Source: an uncultured archaeon (GTDB taxonomy: Archaea; Micrarchaeota; Micrarchaeia; Anstonellales; Anstonellaceae). From it: a DNA stretch of 64,000 bases. Shown piece by piece: positions 46,148 to 54,452 of this stretch. The notes under the pieces were generated by a model that had not been told where the DNA came from, did no database searches, and saw only the letters and a list, made by a program, of their open reading frames with translations. Both the position numbers and the translations under genes were made by a program. Location: positions 1-64,000 of the forward strand of contig CABMCD010000024.1 in NCBI GenBank assembly GCA_902384555.1. The letters are read 5' to 3'. Within the stretch, counting starts at the first letter, position 1; every line of letters begins with the position of its first letter.

Positions 46148-47077
46148 ATGAGGCGATTCAATATGAAGATAGGTATCTGGGCGATGGGCGCGTTATTCGT
46201 CATGGTTCTTCTCGTGGGCATGGTGGCGGCGGATGATTCAGGCGTGATTTGCCCGCCCAGCAACCTCGGCTGCCCCTGTTCGGACGGAACGGCCTATTAC
46301 AAGTGCTCCCAGACGCAGCCCGGATATGCCTGCGTGGAGTCCGGCGGCAAGCACATGCTGGTGAACATGCTGGGCCCCGACGGCATCAAATCGCTCAAGA
46401 GCCAGTGCGCCTGCGCCAATTTCGCCGGATACAGCGAAGTGAACGGCCAATGCGTCAAGACCATCTGCACGGACGGCGGAAACACCCTGCAGAACGGCCA
46501 GTGCGGCTCCAGCAAGCCCAAACAGTGCCTGAACGGCAACATGATTGACAATTCCAGCGCCTGCGGCTGCGTCGCGGGCTACAACCCCAACCCCAACGGC
46601 AAGACCTGCGACCAGCGCATCGGCTGCCGCTGGAACACCTACACCTGCCCCACGGGACGGGAATGCAAATACGACTCCAAAAACAACAATGATGACGGCT
46701 CGTGCGTGAGCAAGTCCGGCTGCGTCAACAACAACCCCTCCTGCAACTGGAACGAGAACTGCGACACCTCCTCCGACGCCAACGGCGTGTGCAAGACCAA
46801 GCCCGGCTGCCAGTACGGCAACCCCACCTGCGGCTCGGGCAAGGTGTGCAACCAGGTGACCGGCAACTGCGACTCGACCGGCTCGGCGGCCACGGTGCCG
46901 ACCATCCCGGTGCAGGGCGGCAGTTCCGCGCCCTCGGCAACCACCAATTCCAGCAAGACGGCCGCGGCCGGCCCGCTGGGAAGCTTGAGCTGCTGCTGCC
47001 TGCCCGGCGCGGGCGCGGCGGCCATGGTGGGTTTGGCGAGCTACAGCCGCTTCAAGAAGAAGGATGAGGAGGAGTAA
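46148..47077 (+). CDS. Cys-rich secreted/surface protein (EGF-like repeats), C-terminal CCC-TM-basic tail
   Basis: Signal-like N-term; repeated 'GC...NPxC...GxxCN..TGxC'; C-term 'GSLSCCCLPGAGAAAMVGLASYSRFKKKDEEE'. Confidence 0.8.
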   Translation: MRRFNMKIGIWAMGALFVMVLLVGMVAADDSGVICPPSNLGCPCSDGTAYYKCSQTQPGYACVESGGKHMLVNMLGPDGIKSLKSQCACANFAGYSEVNGQCVKTICTDGGNTLQNGQCGSSKPKQCLNGNMIDNSSACGCVAGYNPNPNGKTCDQRIGCRWNTYTCPTGRECKYDSKNNNDDGSCVSKSGCVNNNPSCNWNENCDTSSDANGVCKTKPGCQYGNPTCGSGKVCNQVTGNCDSTGSAATVPTIPVQGGSSAPSATTNSSKTAAAGPLGSLSCCCLPGAGAAAMVGLASYSRFKKKDEEE

Positions 47078-47120
47078 GCACTCCCCTCGCGCCTTTTTTT
47101 TTCGTTTTTATTTTTTCAAA

Positions 47121-49757
47121 TCAGATTATTTTTCCTCTCGCGATTTGAGCGGAGCCGCCGCCCTTGGCGCCTTTTGATTTGAGGATTTCGAGCGCATTTT
47201 CCGAAGAGCCGGCCGGAACGGCCACAACCACGAACTTTTCGCTGGTCGACAGCACCGCCACCAATCCATTCTTGGCGATTTCGCCGGCCGCCCAGTCGGC
47301 CGTCTTGGTGGACCAGGGGAGATTGGGGAGGTCCACGATGCGCTGGCCGCCCTTTTTGGCTTTCTCCGCTTCTTCGGCCACCACGGCGCGCGCGACCTGC
47401 TCGCTCATTTTCTCCAATTGCTTGCCTCTTTCTTTCCACTCTTCAAAGAAGCGCGATACGGAGACCGGCAGCTGGTTTTCGGGCACGCCGAGGCCGGAGG
47501 CCATGCCCTTGATCATCTTCTCGCGCTCCTGCACATAGGAAACGGCCGCCAAGTAGCACTTGAACGACACGCGCTCGACGCCGTCCTGCACCGATTCGCG
47601 CTTCACCACCTTGAACATGCCGATGTCGCCGGTGCGGTCCACGTGGGTGCCGCCGCAGGCCTGGTGGTCGAGCTCGTCGATGGAAATGATGCGCAAATTC
47701 AGGCCCGGCACCGCGCCGCCCTGATAGATGCGGAAGCCGAATTTGGCCTCGGCCTCTGCGCGGGGATAGACCTTCTTGTGCACCGGCAGATTGGCGAAAA
47801 TAATCTGGTTGGCGCGCCGCTCAATCGCTTCGAGCTCCTCGTCAGTTATGCGCTTGTAGTGAGTTAAGTCAAGGTGCGCCTTGTGCTCGTCCTTATACGA
47901 GCCGCACTGCCAGACGTGCATGCCCAAGACGTCGCGCGCGGCGGCATTCAAGACGTGCGCGCCGGTGTGATGCGCCGCGATTTGGCGGCGGCGGTCGGCA
48001 TGGACCGAGCCCTCGACGGCCTGCCCGGCGGCGAATTTTTCGGGGTGGGCCACCTTGTGCAAAATGACGCCGGCCTCTTTCTTGATTTCCAGCACTTCCT
48101 GCCCGCCCAGACTGCCGGTGTCGGACACCTGCCCGCCGGACTCGGCATAGAAGCCGGTGCGGTCCAGAATCACGTAACCATGGCGCACGTCCAGCACTTT
48201 GGAGGCAAAGCTGAAGACGTTGTCATAGAAGAGCGTCTCGGTCTTGGGCAGGCCGGACACGTCGAAGACGGCTTTTTTGGGCGCCTCCTCGTCCGCGTGG
48301 CGGATGCGCGAGTAGAAGTCGTCCGGAACCGAGAGGGGGACGCCCTGCGCGGCGGCCACCTGCTCCACCATCTGCGGCGGGATGCCGTCCGACACATAAA
48401 GCGTGGTGAGTTCGGGAAGGGAGATGGGCTTGCCGGACTGGGCCGCTTTCTGAATCAGGTTGGCCACCTTGCCCTTCGCTTTCTCCTGCGTGGCGCGGTA
48501 TTTCACCAGCTCCTCGGCCACCACGTCGGAGGCGGTTTGCACGCCCTCGGAGAGGTAGGGGAAGAGGGGCTTGAGGTGCTGGGCATGGCCCTCCAGAATC
48601 GAGCCCCAGTCCAGATTCCAGTGGTACTGGTCGGCAAACCCGAACGCGCGGCGCAGAATCAGGCGCAAATTGTAGCCGCCGCCCGCGTTGGAGGGCAGCT
48701 GGCCGTCGGTAATCGTGAAGAGGTTGGTGGAAAGGTGGTCCGCAATCGCATAGAGGGCGAACTGCTCGCGCAGGGAGTGGAAAAACTTCTGGCGGTCGAC
48801 ACCCAGCTTGCGGGCGATTTCGGCCTCGGCGCCGGCCACGGTGCGCCCCTCTTCGGCATCCAATTGGCCCGACAGTTTGGCGTAGCCCTCGAACAATTTG
48901 GGGTCGAGGCGCACGCCGGACTGGCTCTTGAGCTTGTCGATGACCGGGCCGAACACCAGCTCATAGGAGGTGGGCGTGCCATGGCCAATCCACGAGAGGC
49001 GGGCGAGGCCCGCGCCCATGTCAATCACTTTGGTGGCCAGCTCGCGGCTGGAGCCGTCGGGCAGCACCTCGTATTGCATAAAGACGCAGTTGCCCAATTC
49101 GAGGCCGCGGCAGAAGTATTCGATGCAGGGGCCGTAGTTGCCGCCCCCCATCCAGACGTCCTCCTTGAAGACGAATTCCTCCTCCGGCAGGCCCAAGGCC
49201 TTGAGATAGGCGATGTCGTGCGAGAGCGCCTCGTTCTTCCAGTAGAACAGCCCCGTTTTTTGGGTGTTGAAGGCGTGCTGGCCGAACATCACGAAGTTGG
49301 TGTAGTGCCGCCCCGTCACGCCGACGTTGGTGAGGTCGCCGAAGCGGATGCACGTTTGAGGCACGATGAGCGGATTGGCCGGCGGCGGCATCTCGCCCGA
49401 CACCACGTAGGGCTGAAAATCTGAGATGGAGGCGATGGTGAAATAGAGGTCGTCGCGCCAGCGCGCCACGGTGGGGTAGGCGGGCAGCGAGGTGTGCCCC
49501 TGCTTGGTGAAGTATTTCTCAATCTCGCGCCAGGTCTCGACATAGGAGAGCTTCTTCTGGCTCGCCGGATTGCCGATGAATTCGTAGCCGATGCAGGCCG
49601 AGTCGGCGCAGTGGGTGCGCGGCTGCAGCGACCAGAAGTGGGTGCCGCAGGACTGGCACTTTTGGCGGCGGTAGCCCCTATCGCGCAGGACGGGCACGTC
49701 GTAGTGCTTCTGCCAGTCTTGGGCGAATTGGGCGCGCAGCTGCTGCTTGTCGACCAT
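47121..49757 (-). CDS. alaS: Alanyl-tRNA synthetase
   Basis: 'GYRRQKCQSCGTHFWSLQPRTHCADSACIGYEFIGNP...TCIRFGDLTNVGVTGRHYTNFVMFGQHAF...AAHHTGAHVLNAAARDVLG...QACGGTHVDRTGDIG'. Confidence 0.96.
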   Translation of the reverse strand: MVDKQQLRAQFAQDWQKHYDVPVLRDRGYRRQKCQSCGTHFWSLQPRTHCADSACIGYEFIGNPASQKKLSYVETWREIEKYFTKQGHTSLPAYPTVARWRDDLYFTIASISDFQPYVVSGEMPPPANPLIVPQTCIRFGDLTNVGVTGRHYTNFVMFGQHAFNTQKTGLFYWKNEALSHDIAYLKALGLPEEEFVFKEDVWMGGGNYGPCIEYFCRGLELGNCVFMQYEVLPDGSSRELATKVIDMGAGLARLSWIGHGTPTSYELVFGPVIDKLKSQSGVRLDPKLFEGYAKLSGQLDAEEGRTVAGAEAEIARKLGVDRQKFFHSLREQFALYAIADHLSTNLFTITDGQLPSNAGGGYNLRLILRRAFGFADQYHWNLDWGSILEGHAQHLKPLFPYLSEGVQTASDVVAEELVKYRATQEKAKGKVANLIQKAAQSGKPISLPELTTLYVSDGIPPQMVEQVAAAQGVPLSVPDDFYSRIRHADEEAPKKAVFDVSGLPKTETLFYDNVFSFASKVLDVRHGYVILDRTGFYAESGGQVSDTGSLGGQEVLEIKKEAGVILHKVAHPEKFAAGQAVEGSVHADRRRQIAAHHTGAHVLNAAARDVLGMHVWQCGSYKDEHKAHLDLTHYKRITDEELEAIERRANQIIFANLPVHKKVYPRAEAEAKFGFRIYQGGAVPGLNLRIISIDELDHQACGGTHVDRTGDIGMFKVVKRESVQDGVERVSFKCYLAAVSYVQEREKMIKGMASGLGVPENQLPVSVSRFFEEWKERGKQLEKMSEQVARAVVAEEAEKAKKGGQRIVDLPNLPWSTKTADWAAGEIAKNGLVAVLSTSEKFVVVAVPAGSSENALEILKSKGAKGGGSAQIARGKII

Positions 49758-49788
49758 GGGAGAGGCATAGGTGAGGAGATTTAAAAAC

Positions 49789-50037
49789 ATGAAGCGCCAT
49801 TTGAGAATAATGAGCGGGCTTGCACAGTCGGGCGGAATCTTTGGAGCGAAGCTCCTGCGCGAGAATAAGGACAAACAAAAAAAGAAAACGCCCGCCGACC
49901 CTCAGACGCCCACCACATTCTGGAGCCGCATGAAGCACCGCTTGGAACAGCACCGGCGCAAAAAAGAGCTCGAGAAGCAGAAGGAGGATGTGAAAGACAA
50001 ACCGGTGGCTACCATGAAAGAGGACGGCACGTTCTGA
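49789..50037 (+). CDS. Small highly charged hypothetical protein
   Basis: 82 aa, K/E-rich; divergent from alaS. Confidence 0.5.
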   Translation: MKRHLRIMSGLAQSGGIFGAKLLRENKDKQKKKTPADPQTPTTFWSRMKHRLEQHRRKKELEKQKEDVKDKPVATMKEDGTF

Positions 50038-50151
50038 AGTGGCGCGCCCTTATTTTTCGCCAAAACAGGCAAATGGGCCAAGTACGCCCATGCTGGGATT
50101 CGCATTCCGTGAGTTCAACGCCCGTGGCTTGGAATTCGAACCGAAAAAAGA

Positions 50152-50224
50152 TGGATCCGGAGCGAATCGAACGCTCAGTCTCCGCTGTGTGAGAGCGGCG
50201 TGTTAACCATTCCACCACGGATCC
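50152..50224 (-). tRNA. tRNA-Val(CAC)
   Basis: GGATCCG/CGGATCC; CCGCT-CTCACAC-AGCGG; GAGCG-TTCGATT-CGCTC. Confidence 0.94.
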
Positions 50225-50233
50225 ACTGATGCT

Positions 50234-50308
50234 TGCTCCCAACGGGATTTGAACCCGTGTTACCGGATTGAGAGTCCGACGTCCTTGACCGGGCTAGACT
50301 ATGGGAGC
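50234..50308 (-). tRNA. tRNA-Glu(CTC)
   Basis: GCTCCCA/TGGGAGC; TCGGA-CTCTCAA-TCCGG; ACGGG-TTCAAAT-CCCGT. Confidence 0.94.
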
Positions 50309-50389
50309 CGGGCATCTCTCTTTAGCCGTCTGAGTTTTTAAACCATTTTATGGAGTGGTTTTATTCCTTGCCGCCCCCCAGCCAAAGCC

Positions 50390-50533
50390 ATGGACCCCAA
50401 TGCCCTGCTGGGCGTGCTCGGCTTTTTCTATGACCACTGGCCCACGCTGCTCGTTCTCCTGTGCGTGGCCACGATAGCGGGCTACCTCATCGGCAAAAGA
50501 AAGAACGGCACGTTTACGGGCCGATGGATTTAG
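50390..50533 (+). CDS. 47-aa single-TM small protein (not in supplied track)
   Basis: MDPNALLGVLGFFYDHWPTLLVLLCVATIAGYLIGKRKNGTFTGRWI*. Confidence 0.4.
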   Translation: MDPNALLGVLGFFYDHWPTLLVLLCVATIAGYLIGKRKNGTFTGRWI

Positions 50534-50638
50534 GCAAAAGCGGCCCGGTCTGCCGGCGGCTGGGGAAAAGACGGACAACATGCGCCCCCGCCACGGCGGG
50601 CCGATTGATATATAAATACACAAGCATATGTTTATTCG

Positions 50639-50956
50639 TTGATATTCGTGCCCAAACACAGCAAAACCCCGCCGCTGGCCCCGATGTCCGACGTGTTCAA
50701 GCAGCTCTCCGACCAGTCGCGCCTCGCGGTGCTGCACGCGCTGTGGGACCACCCGCATTTCGTGAGCCAGATTTGCCAGCAGACCGGCCTCTCCCAGCCC
50801 AACGTCTCGCACCATCTGGCGCAGCTCAAGAGTTTGGGGCTGGTGAAGGCCGAGAAGCAGGGCCAGAAGGTATTGTATTCGATTGCCGACTCGCACGTGT
50901 TCTCCATTCTCACCGAATGCCGCGAGCACGTCGAGCAGGGCGTAAGGCTGGATTAG
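50639..50956 (+). CDS. ArsR-family winged-helix regulator (start TTG 50639 or GTG 50648)
   Basis: 'MSDVFKQLSDQSRLAVLHALWDHPHFVSQICQQTGLSQPNVSHHLAQLKSLGLVKAEKQGQKVLYSI'; TATA-like tatataaat ~30 nt upstream. Confidence 0.88.
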   Translation: MIFVPKHSKTPPLAPMSDVFKQLSDQSRLAVLHALWDHPHFVSQICQQTGLSQPNVSHHLAQLKSLGLVKAEKQGQKVLYSIADSHVFSILTECREHVEQGVRLD

Positions 50957-50988
50957 AAGGAAAAACAAAGACTAGAGGACTGACTGTC

Positions 50989-51684
50989 ATGCACATTATG
51001 GAAGGATTTTTGCCCCCCTTCTGGGCGGCATTCTGGTACGCGCTCTGCATCCCCTTCTGGATTTGGGGCGCGCTGCAGGTGAAGAAGATATTCAAGGAGC
51101 ACCCGGAGCAGAAGCTCATTTTGGCCGTATCGGGCGCGTTCATTTTCGTGCTCTCCTCGCTCAAACTTCCCTCGGTGACCGGCTCGTCGAGCCACCCGAC
51201 CGGCACCGGCCTGTCGGCCATGCTCTTCGGCTTCTCCGTCACCGCGATTCTCTCCACCATCGTGCTGGTCTTCCAGGCGCTGCTCTTGGCGCACGGCGGC
51301 ATCACCACGCTGGGAGCCGACGTGTTCTCGATGGGCATCGTGGGCCCGGCCGTGGGCTATTACACCTACCGCGTCCTGCGCGGCCTTAAGGTGAGCCTGC
51401 CCATGACCGCGTTCGTGGTGGCGGTGCTGGCGGACTGGGCCACCTATCTGGTCACCTCCCTGCAACTGGCGCTGGCCTTCCCCGGAGACAATTTGATGCA
51501 CGCCTATATGGTGTTCGCCGGCGTGTTCGCCATCACCCAAATCCCGATTGCAATCGGCGAGGGCATCCTGATTTGGATGTTCTTCGACTTTTTGCTCAAA
51601 AGCCGCCCCAAGCTTATTCACCAGCTCTTGGGCATGAAAACGCAAGCCGGCGCGGGGCAGAAACAGGCGGAGGCGGGCGCATGA
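50989..51684 (+). CDS. cbiM: CbiM: ECF cobalt/nickel transporter S component
   Basis: 'MHIMEGFLPPFWAAFWYALCIPFWIWG' signature metal-binding N-terminus; polytopic. Confidence 0.93.
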   Translation: MHIMEGFLPPFWAAFWYALCIPFWIWGALQVKKIFKEHPEQKLILAVSGAFIFVLSSLKLPSVTGSSSHPTGTGLSAMLFGFSVTAILSTIVLVFQALLLAHGGITTLGADVFSMGIVGPAVGYYTYRVLRGLKVSLPMTAFVVAVLADWATYLVTSLQLALAFPGDNLMHAYMVFAGVFAITQIPIAIGEGILIWMFFDFLLKSRPKLIHQLLGMKTQAGAGQKQAEAGA

Positions 51685-51983
51685 AGGACTGGCAGAAATA
51701 CCTCCTGGCGCTGGCCGTAGTGGTGGCCATCTTCGCCATTCCCTTCGTCGTGAACGGCTCGGCCAAGTTCGGCGGGGCGGATATGGCCGGCTCAGCCGCG
51801 ATTGAGCAACAGCAGCCCGGCTATCAGCGCTGGGTGGTGCCGCTCTGGACGCCGCCGCCCGAAACCGAGTCCATGCTCTTTGCCCTGCAGGCCGCCATCG
51901 GCGGCAGCATCATCGGCTATTTTGTCGGCCATGAGCGGGCGAGAATGGAAATGGAGAGAAAGGGAGCAAAGAAGGCCGAGTAG
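51681..51983 (+). CDS. cbiN: CbiN-like cobalt transport protein
   Basis: 2-TM, position between CbiM and CbiQ; start overlaps CbiM stop (ATGA). Confidence 0.82.
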   Translation: MKDWQKYLLALAVVVAIFAIPFVVNGSAKFGGADMAGSAAIEQQQPGYQRWVVPLWTPPPETESMLFALQAAIGGSIIGYFVGHERARMEMERKGAKKAE

Positions 51984-52001
51984 GCGGCGAGGCGTTTGTT
52001 C

Positions 52002-52829
52002 ATGTTCGCGATTGATGAGATGGCATACCGAAGCCCCCTGCGGGCGTGGCCCCCCTTGGGCAAGCTGCTGCTGGCCCTCGCGCTCCTGTTGGGCTCGCTC
52101 TTTTCGCCCACCCCGCTGGTGCCGCTCATCGTGCTGGCCATAGGGCTGGCGCTGCTGTGGCTTTCCTGCAAACTCAAACTGCCCGACATCATGGCCCTCG
52201 CCTGCATTGAGACGCTGCTCATGCTGTTCATTTCAGTACTCATCATCACCCTCATCATGCCCGGCGAGACGGTGTGGCAGATGAATGTGGGCGGCATCCC
52301 GCTGCTCGGCCCGGCCGCAGGTGCGCTGGCCGGCCCGGGCGGCCTGACGCTGAAAATAACGCACGAGGGGCTCAACCTCGCCATTTTGCTCATGGTGCGG
52401 GCCATGGCCGGATTCGTGGTGCTGCTCTTCTTTGCCTCCTCCACGCCCCTGCCGCATTTGTTTTTCGCCATGCGCCAAATCGGCCTGCCCAGCTATCTGG
52501 CCGAGCTGGTGGTGCTGGTCTATCGCTATTCGTTCATGCTGCTGGAACAGATGCAGCAGATGGCCACGGCGGCCGACTGCCGCCTTGGCTTTGGCGGGCT
52601 GCGCCGCAGCCTGCGCACCACGGGCACCCTGATTGCCGGCCTCTTCGGCCGCTCGATGGATTTCGCCGACCGGGCGCAGGCCGCGCTGGCCTGCCGCAAT
52701 TTCCGCGGCGAGTTCATGCCCTTCCGCACGCCGGCCGGCCTCACGGCCCGCTGGGTGGCCGGCCCGCTGCTGGTGCTGGCCGTTCTGGTGCTCATCGGAC
52801 AGCAGTTCCCCCATGTGCTGGTGATTTAG
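52002..52829 (+). CDS. cbiQ: CbiQ: ECF transporter T component
   Basis: Polytopic, 'IGLPSYLAELVVLVYRYSFMLLEQMQQMATAADCRLGFGG' coupling-helix-like region. Confidence 0.9.
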   Translation: MFAIDEMAYRSPLRAWPPLGKLLLALALLLGSLFSPTPLVPLIVLAIGLALLWLSCKLKLPDIMALACIETLLMLFISVLIITLIMPGETVWQMNVGGIPLLGPAAGALAGPGGLTLKITHEGLNLAILLMVRAMAGFVVLLFFASSTPLPHLFFAMRQIGLPSYLAELVVLVYRYSFMLLEQMQQMATAADCRLGFGGLRRSLRTTGTLIAGLFGRSMDFADRAQAALACRNFRGEFMPFRTPAGLTARWVAGPLLVLAVLVLIGQQFPHVLVI

Positions 52830-54032
52830 ATGCAAGAAAAAACCGACTCCATCCTCTCGACGCGCGGACTGGGCTTTTCCTATGGAAACGGCAAACCCGC
52901 GCTGTCCGATGTCACGCTCGACATTCCCAAAGGCAAGAAGACCGTATTTCTGGGCCCCAACGGCTCGGGCAAAAGCACGCTGTTTCTGCATTTCAACGGC
53001 GTGAACAGGCCGGACTCGGGCGAAGTGGTGTTTGAGGGAAAGGCCGTGAAATACGATGCCGCCAGCCTCGCCGCCCTGCGCTCGGCCGTGTCGGTGGTGT
53101 TCCAAAACCCCGACGACCAGATTTTCTCGGCCACCGTGGAGGAGGACGTGGCCTTCGGCCCGCTCAACGCCGGCCTGCCCAACGAGGAGATTGAGAAGCG
53201 GGTGGAGGAAGCCCTGCGCATGGTGGGGTTGGAGGAATTCGGCGAGCGGCCCACCCAGCAGCTGTCTTTCGGGCAGAGGAAGAGGGTGTCGATTGCCGGC
53301 GCGCTGGCCATGCGCCCCTCGCTTCTGGTGATGGACGAGCCCACGGCCGGCCTCGACCCGCAGATGGTGCACGAGCTGCTGGAAATGGCGGACGAGTTCA
53401 ACAGCCGCGGCACCACGGTGGTGATTTCCACCCATGATGTTGAAACCGCCTACGAGTGGGCGGACGAGGTGCGCGGCCTGCATCAGGGCAGGCTGGTGTT
53501 TTCCGGCCAGCCCGAGGAATTCTTTGACCGCGAGGATAGGCTGCTGCACGAGATGGGCCTGACTCCGCCCACCGTGCTCTCACTCAACCGCTCGCTGCAC
53601 CAGCTCAAGGGCACCAGCCTGACGCCCTATCCGCGCACGCTCTCGGAAGCCGTGCACAAGGCGTTCCCTGAGAAAAAGCACAAGGCCGGGCGGCTGATTG
53701 TCAAATGCGTGGACGAGCGCATGGAGGGCGGCGCCGCTTCGGGCGGGCCGGGTTTGCCCCGCACGCCGCACAACCGCTCCGGCATCTACGGCTCGCTGGC
53801 GCGCCGCTTGGCGCAGGAGGGCAAACTGGACGTGCATTACCGCTTCCATGCGCTGGAAAGCGGACTGATGGAGGCGGCCGAAGGGCAGGACTTTGTCCTC
53901 TATACCGACACGGCCCTCTGCTCGCTGGCGGAAGAGAAGGCGAAAAGGCTGGAGCGCAATGCGGGCGTCAAAGTGGCTATTGTGCATGAGCATGAGGAAG
54001 AGGGAACGGGCGGGCCGGAAAAAGAGGGGTGA
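52830..54032 (+). CDS. cbiO: CbiO: ECF transporter ATPase with ~120-aa C-terminal extension
   Basis: 'FLGPNGSGKSTLFLHFNGV...FQNPDDQIFSATVEEDVAFGPLN...QLSFGQRKRVSIAGALAMRPSLLVMDEPTAGLDP'. Confidence 0.94.
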   Translation: MQEKTDSILSTRGLGFSYGNGKPALSDVTLDIPKGKKTVFLGPNGSGKSTLFLHFNGVNRPDSGEVVFEGKAVKYDAASLAALRSAVSVVFQNPDDQIFSATVEEDVAFGPLNAGLPNEEIEKRVEEALRMVGLEEFGERPTQQLSFGQRKRVSIAGALAMRPSLLVMDEPTAGLDPQMVHELLEMADEFNSRGTTVVISTHDVETAYEWADEVRGLHQGRLVFSGQPEEFFDREDRLLHEMGLTPPTVLSLNRSLHQLKGTSLTPYPRTLSEAVHKAFPEKKHKAGRLIVKCVDERMEGGAASGGPGLPRTPHNRSGIYGSLARRLAQEGKLDVHYRFHALESGLMEAAEGQDFVLYTDTALCSLAEEKAKRLERNAGVKVAIVHEHEEEGTGGPEKEG

Positions 54033-54036
54033 GCCC

Positions 54037-54168
54037 ATGGCCTTGGATTCGGACAAAGTCTCCTGCCCGCACTGCGGCGCGCTGGTGGAGCCCAAAGAGT
54101 CGGATACGCCGGCCGGCACGCTGCTGATTTGCCCGGAATGCTACAAGCTGATTGCAAGAAAGGATTAG
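54037..54168 (+). CDS. 43-aa zinc-ribbon protein
   Basis: 'CPHCGALVEPKESDTPAGTLLICPECYKLIARKD' (CxxC...CxxC), follows cbiO by 4 nt. Confidence 0.65.
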   Translation: MALDSDKVSCPHCGALVEPKESDTPAGTLLICPECYKLIARKD

Positions 54169-54185
54169 TCGACCCGCGAGGCTCG

Positions 54186-54449
54186 TTAGGGTTTGTAGAG
54201 GGTTTTGGCCCACCAGCTCTTGAAGAAGGAGAGGCTGAAAGTGGAAATCAGAAACCCGAACGTGGGCACCAGCGCATTCACGAAGGGGTTGGGCGCGTTG
54301 ATAAGCACAAGAAAAATGACCAGAATGAGATAAGTGGAGACGGCCAGAATCGCGCGCCTTGTTTTGCTGGTCTCCCACGCCTTGTCCAGCTCGACGCGGC
54401 GGTTGCGAGCTTGTAAGTTTTCGATTTCGGAGGGGGAAGCCATGCGCAT
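54186..54449 (-). CDS. Small 2-TM membrane protein (87 aa)
   Basis: Two hydrophobic segments; adjacent to aspS, same strand. Confidence 0.55.
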   Translation of the reverse strand: MRMASPSEIENLQARNRRVELDKAWETSKTRRAILAVSTYLILVIFLVLINAPNPFVNALVPTFGFLISTFSLSFFKSWWAKTLYKP

Positions 54450-54452
54450 ACC

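Noticed and set aside
47874-49424. 516-aa plus ORF
   Set aside because: Antisense to alaS
50090-50150. tRNA-like words (ctgggattcgc, ttcgaacc) upstream of tRNA-Val
   Set aside because: No acceptor or T-stem pairing could be formed
50461-50988. N-terminal part of tracked ORF 50461..51684
   Set aside because: CbiM begins at the conserved MHIMEG (50989); the upstream part overlaps the ArsR gene in another frame
52233-53549. 438-aa minus ORF
   Set aside because: Antisense to cbiQ/cbiO
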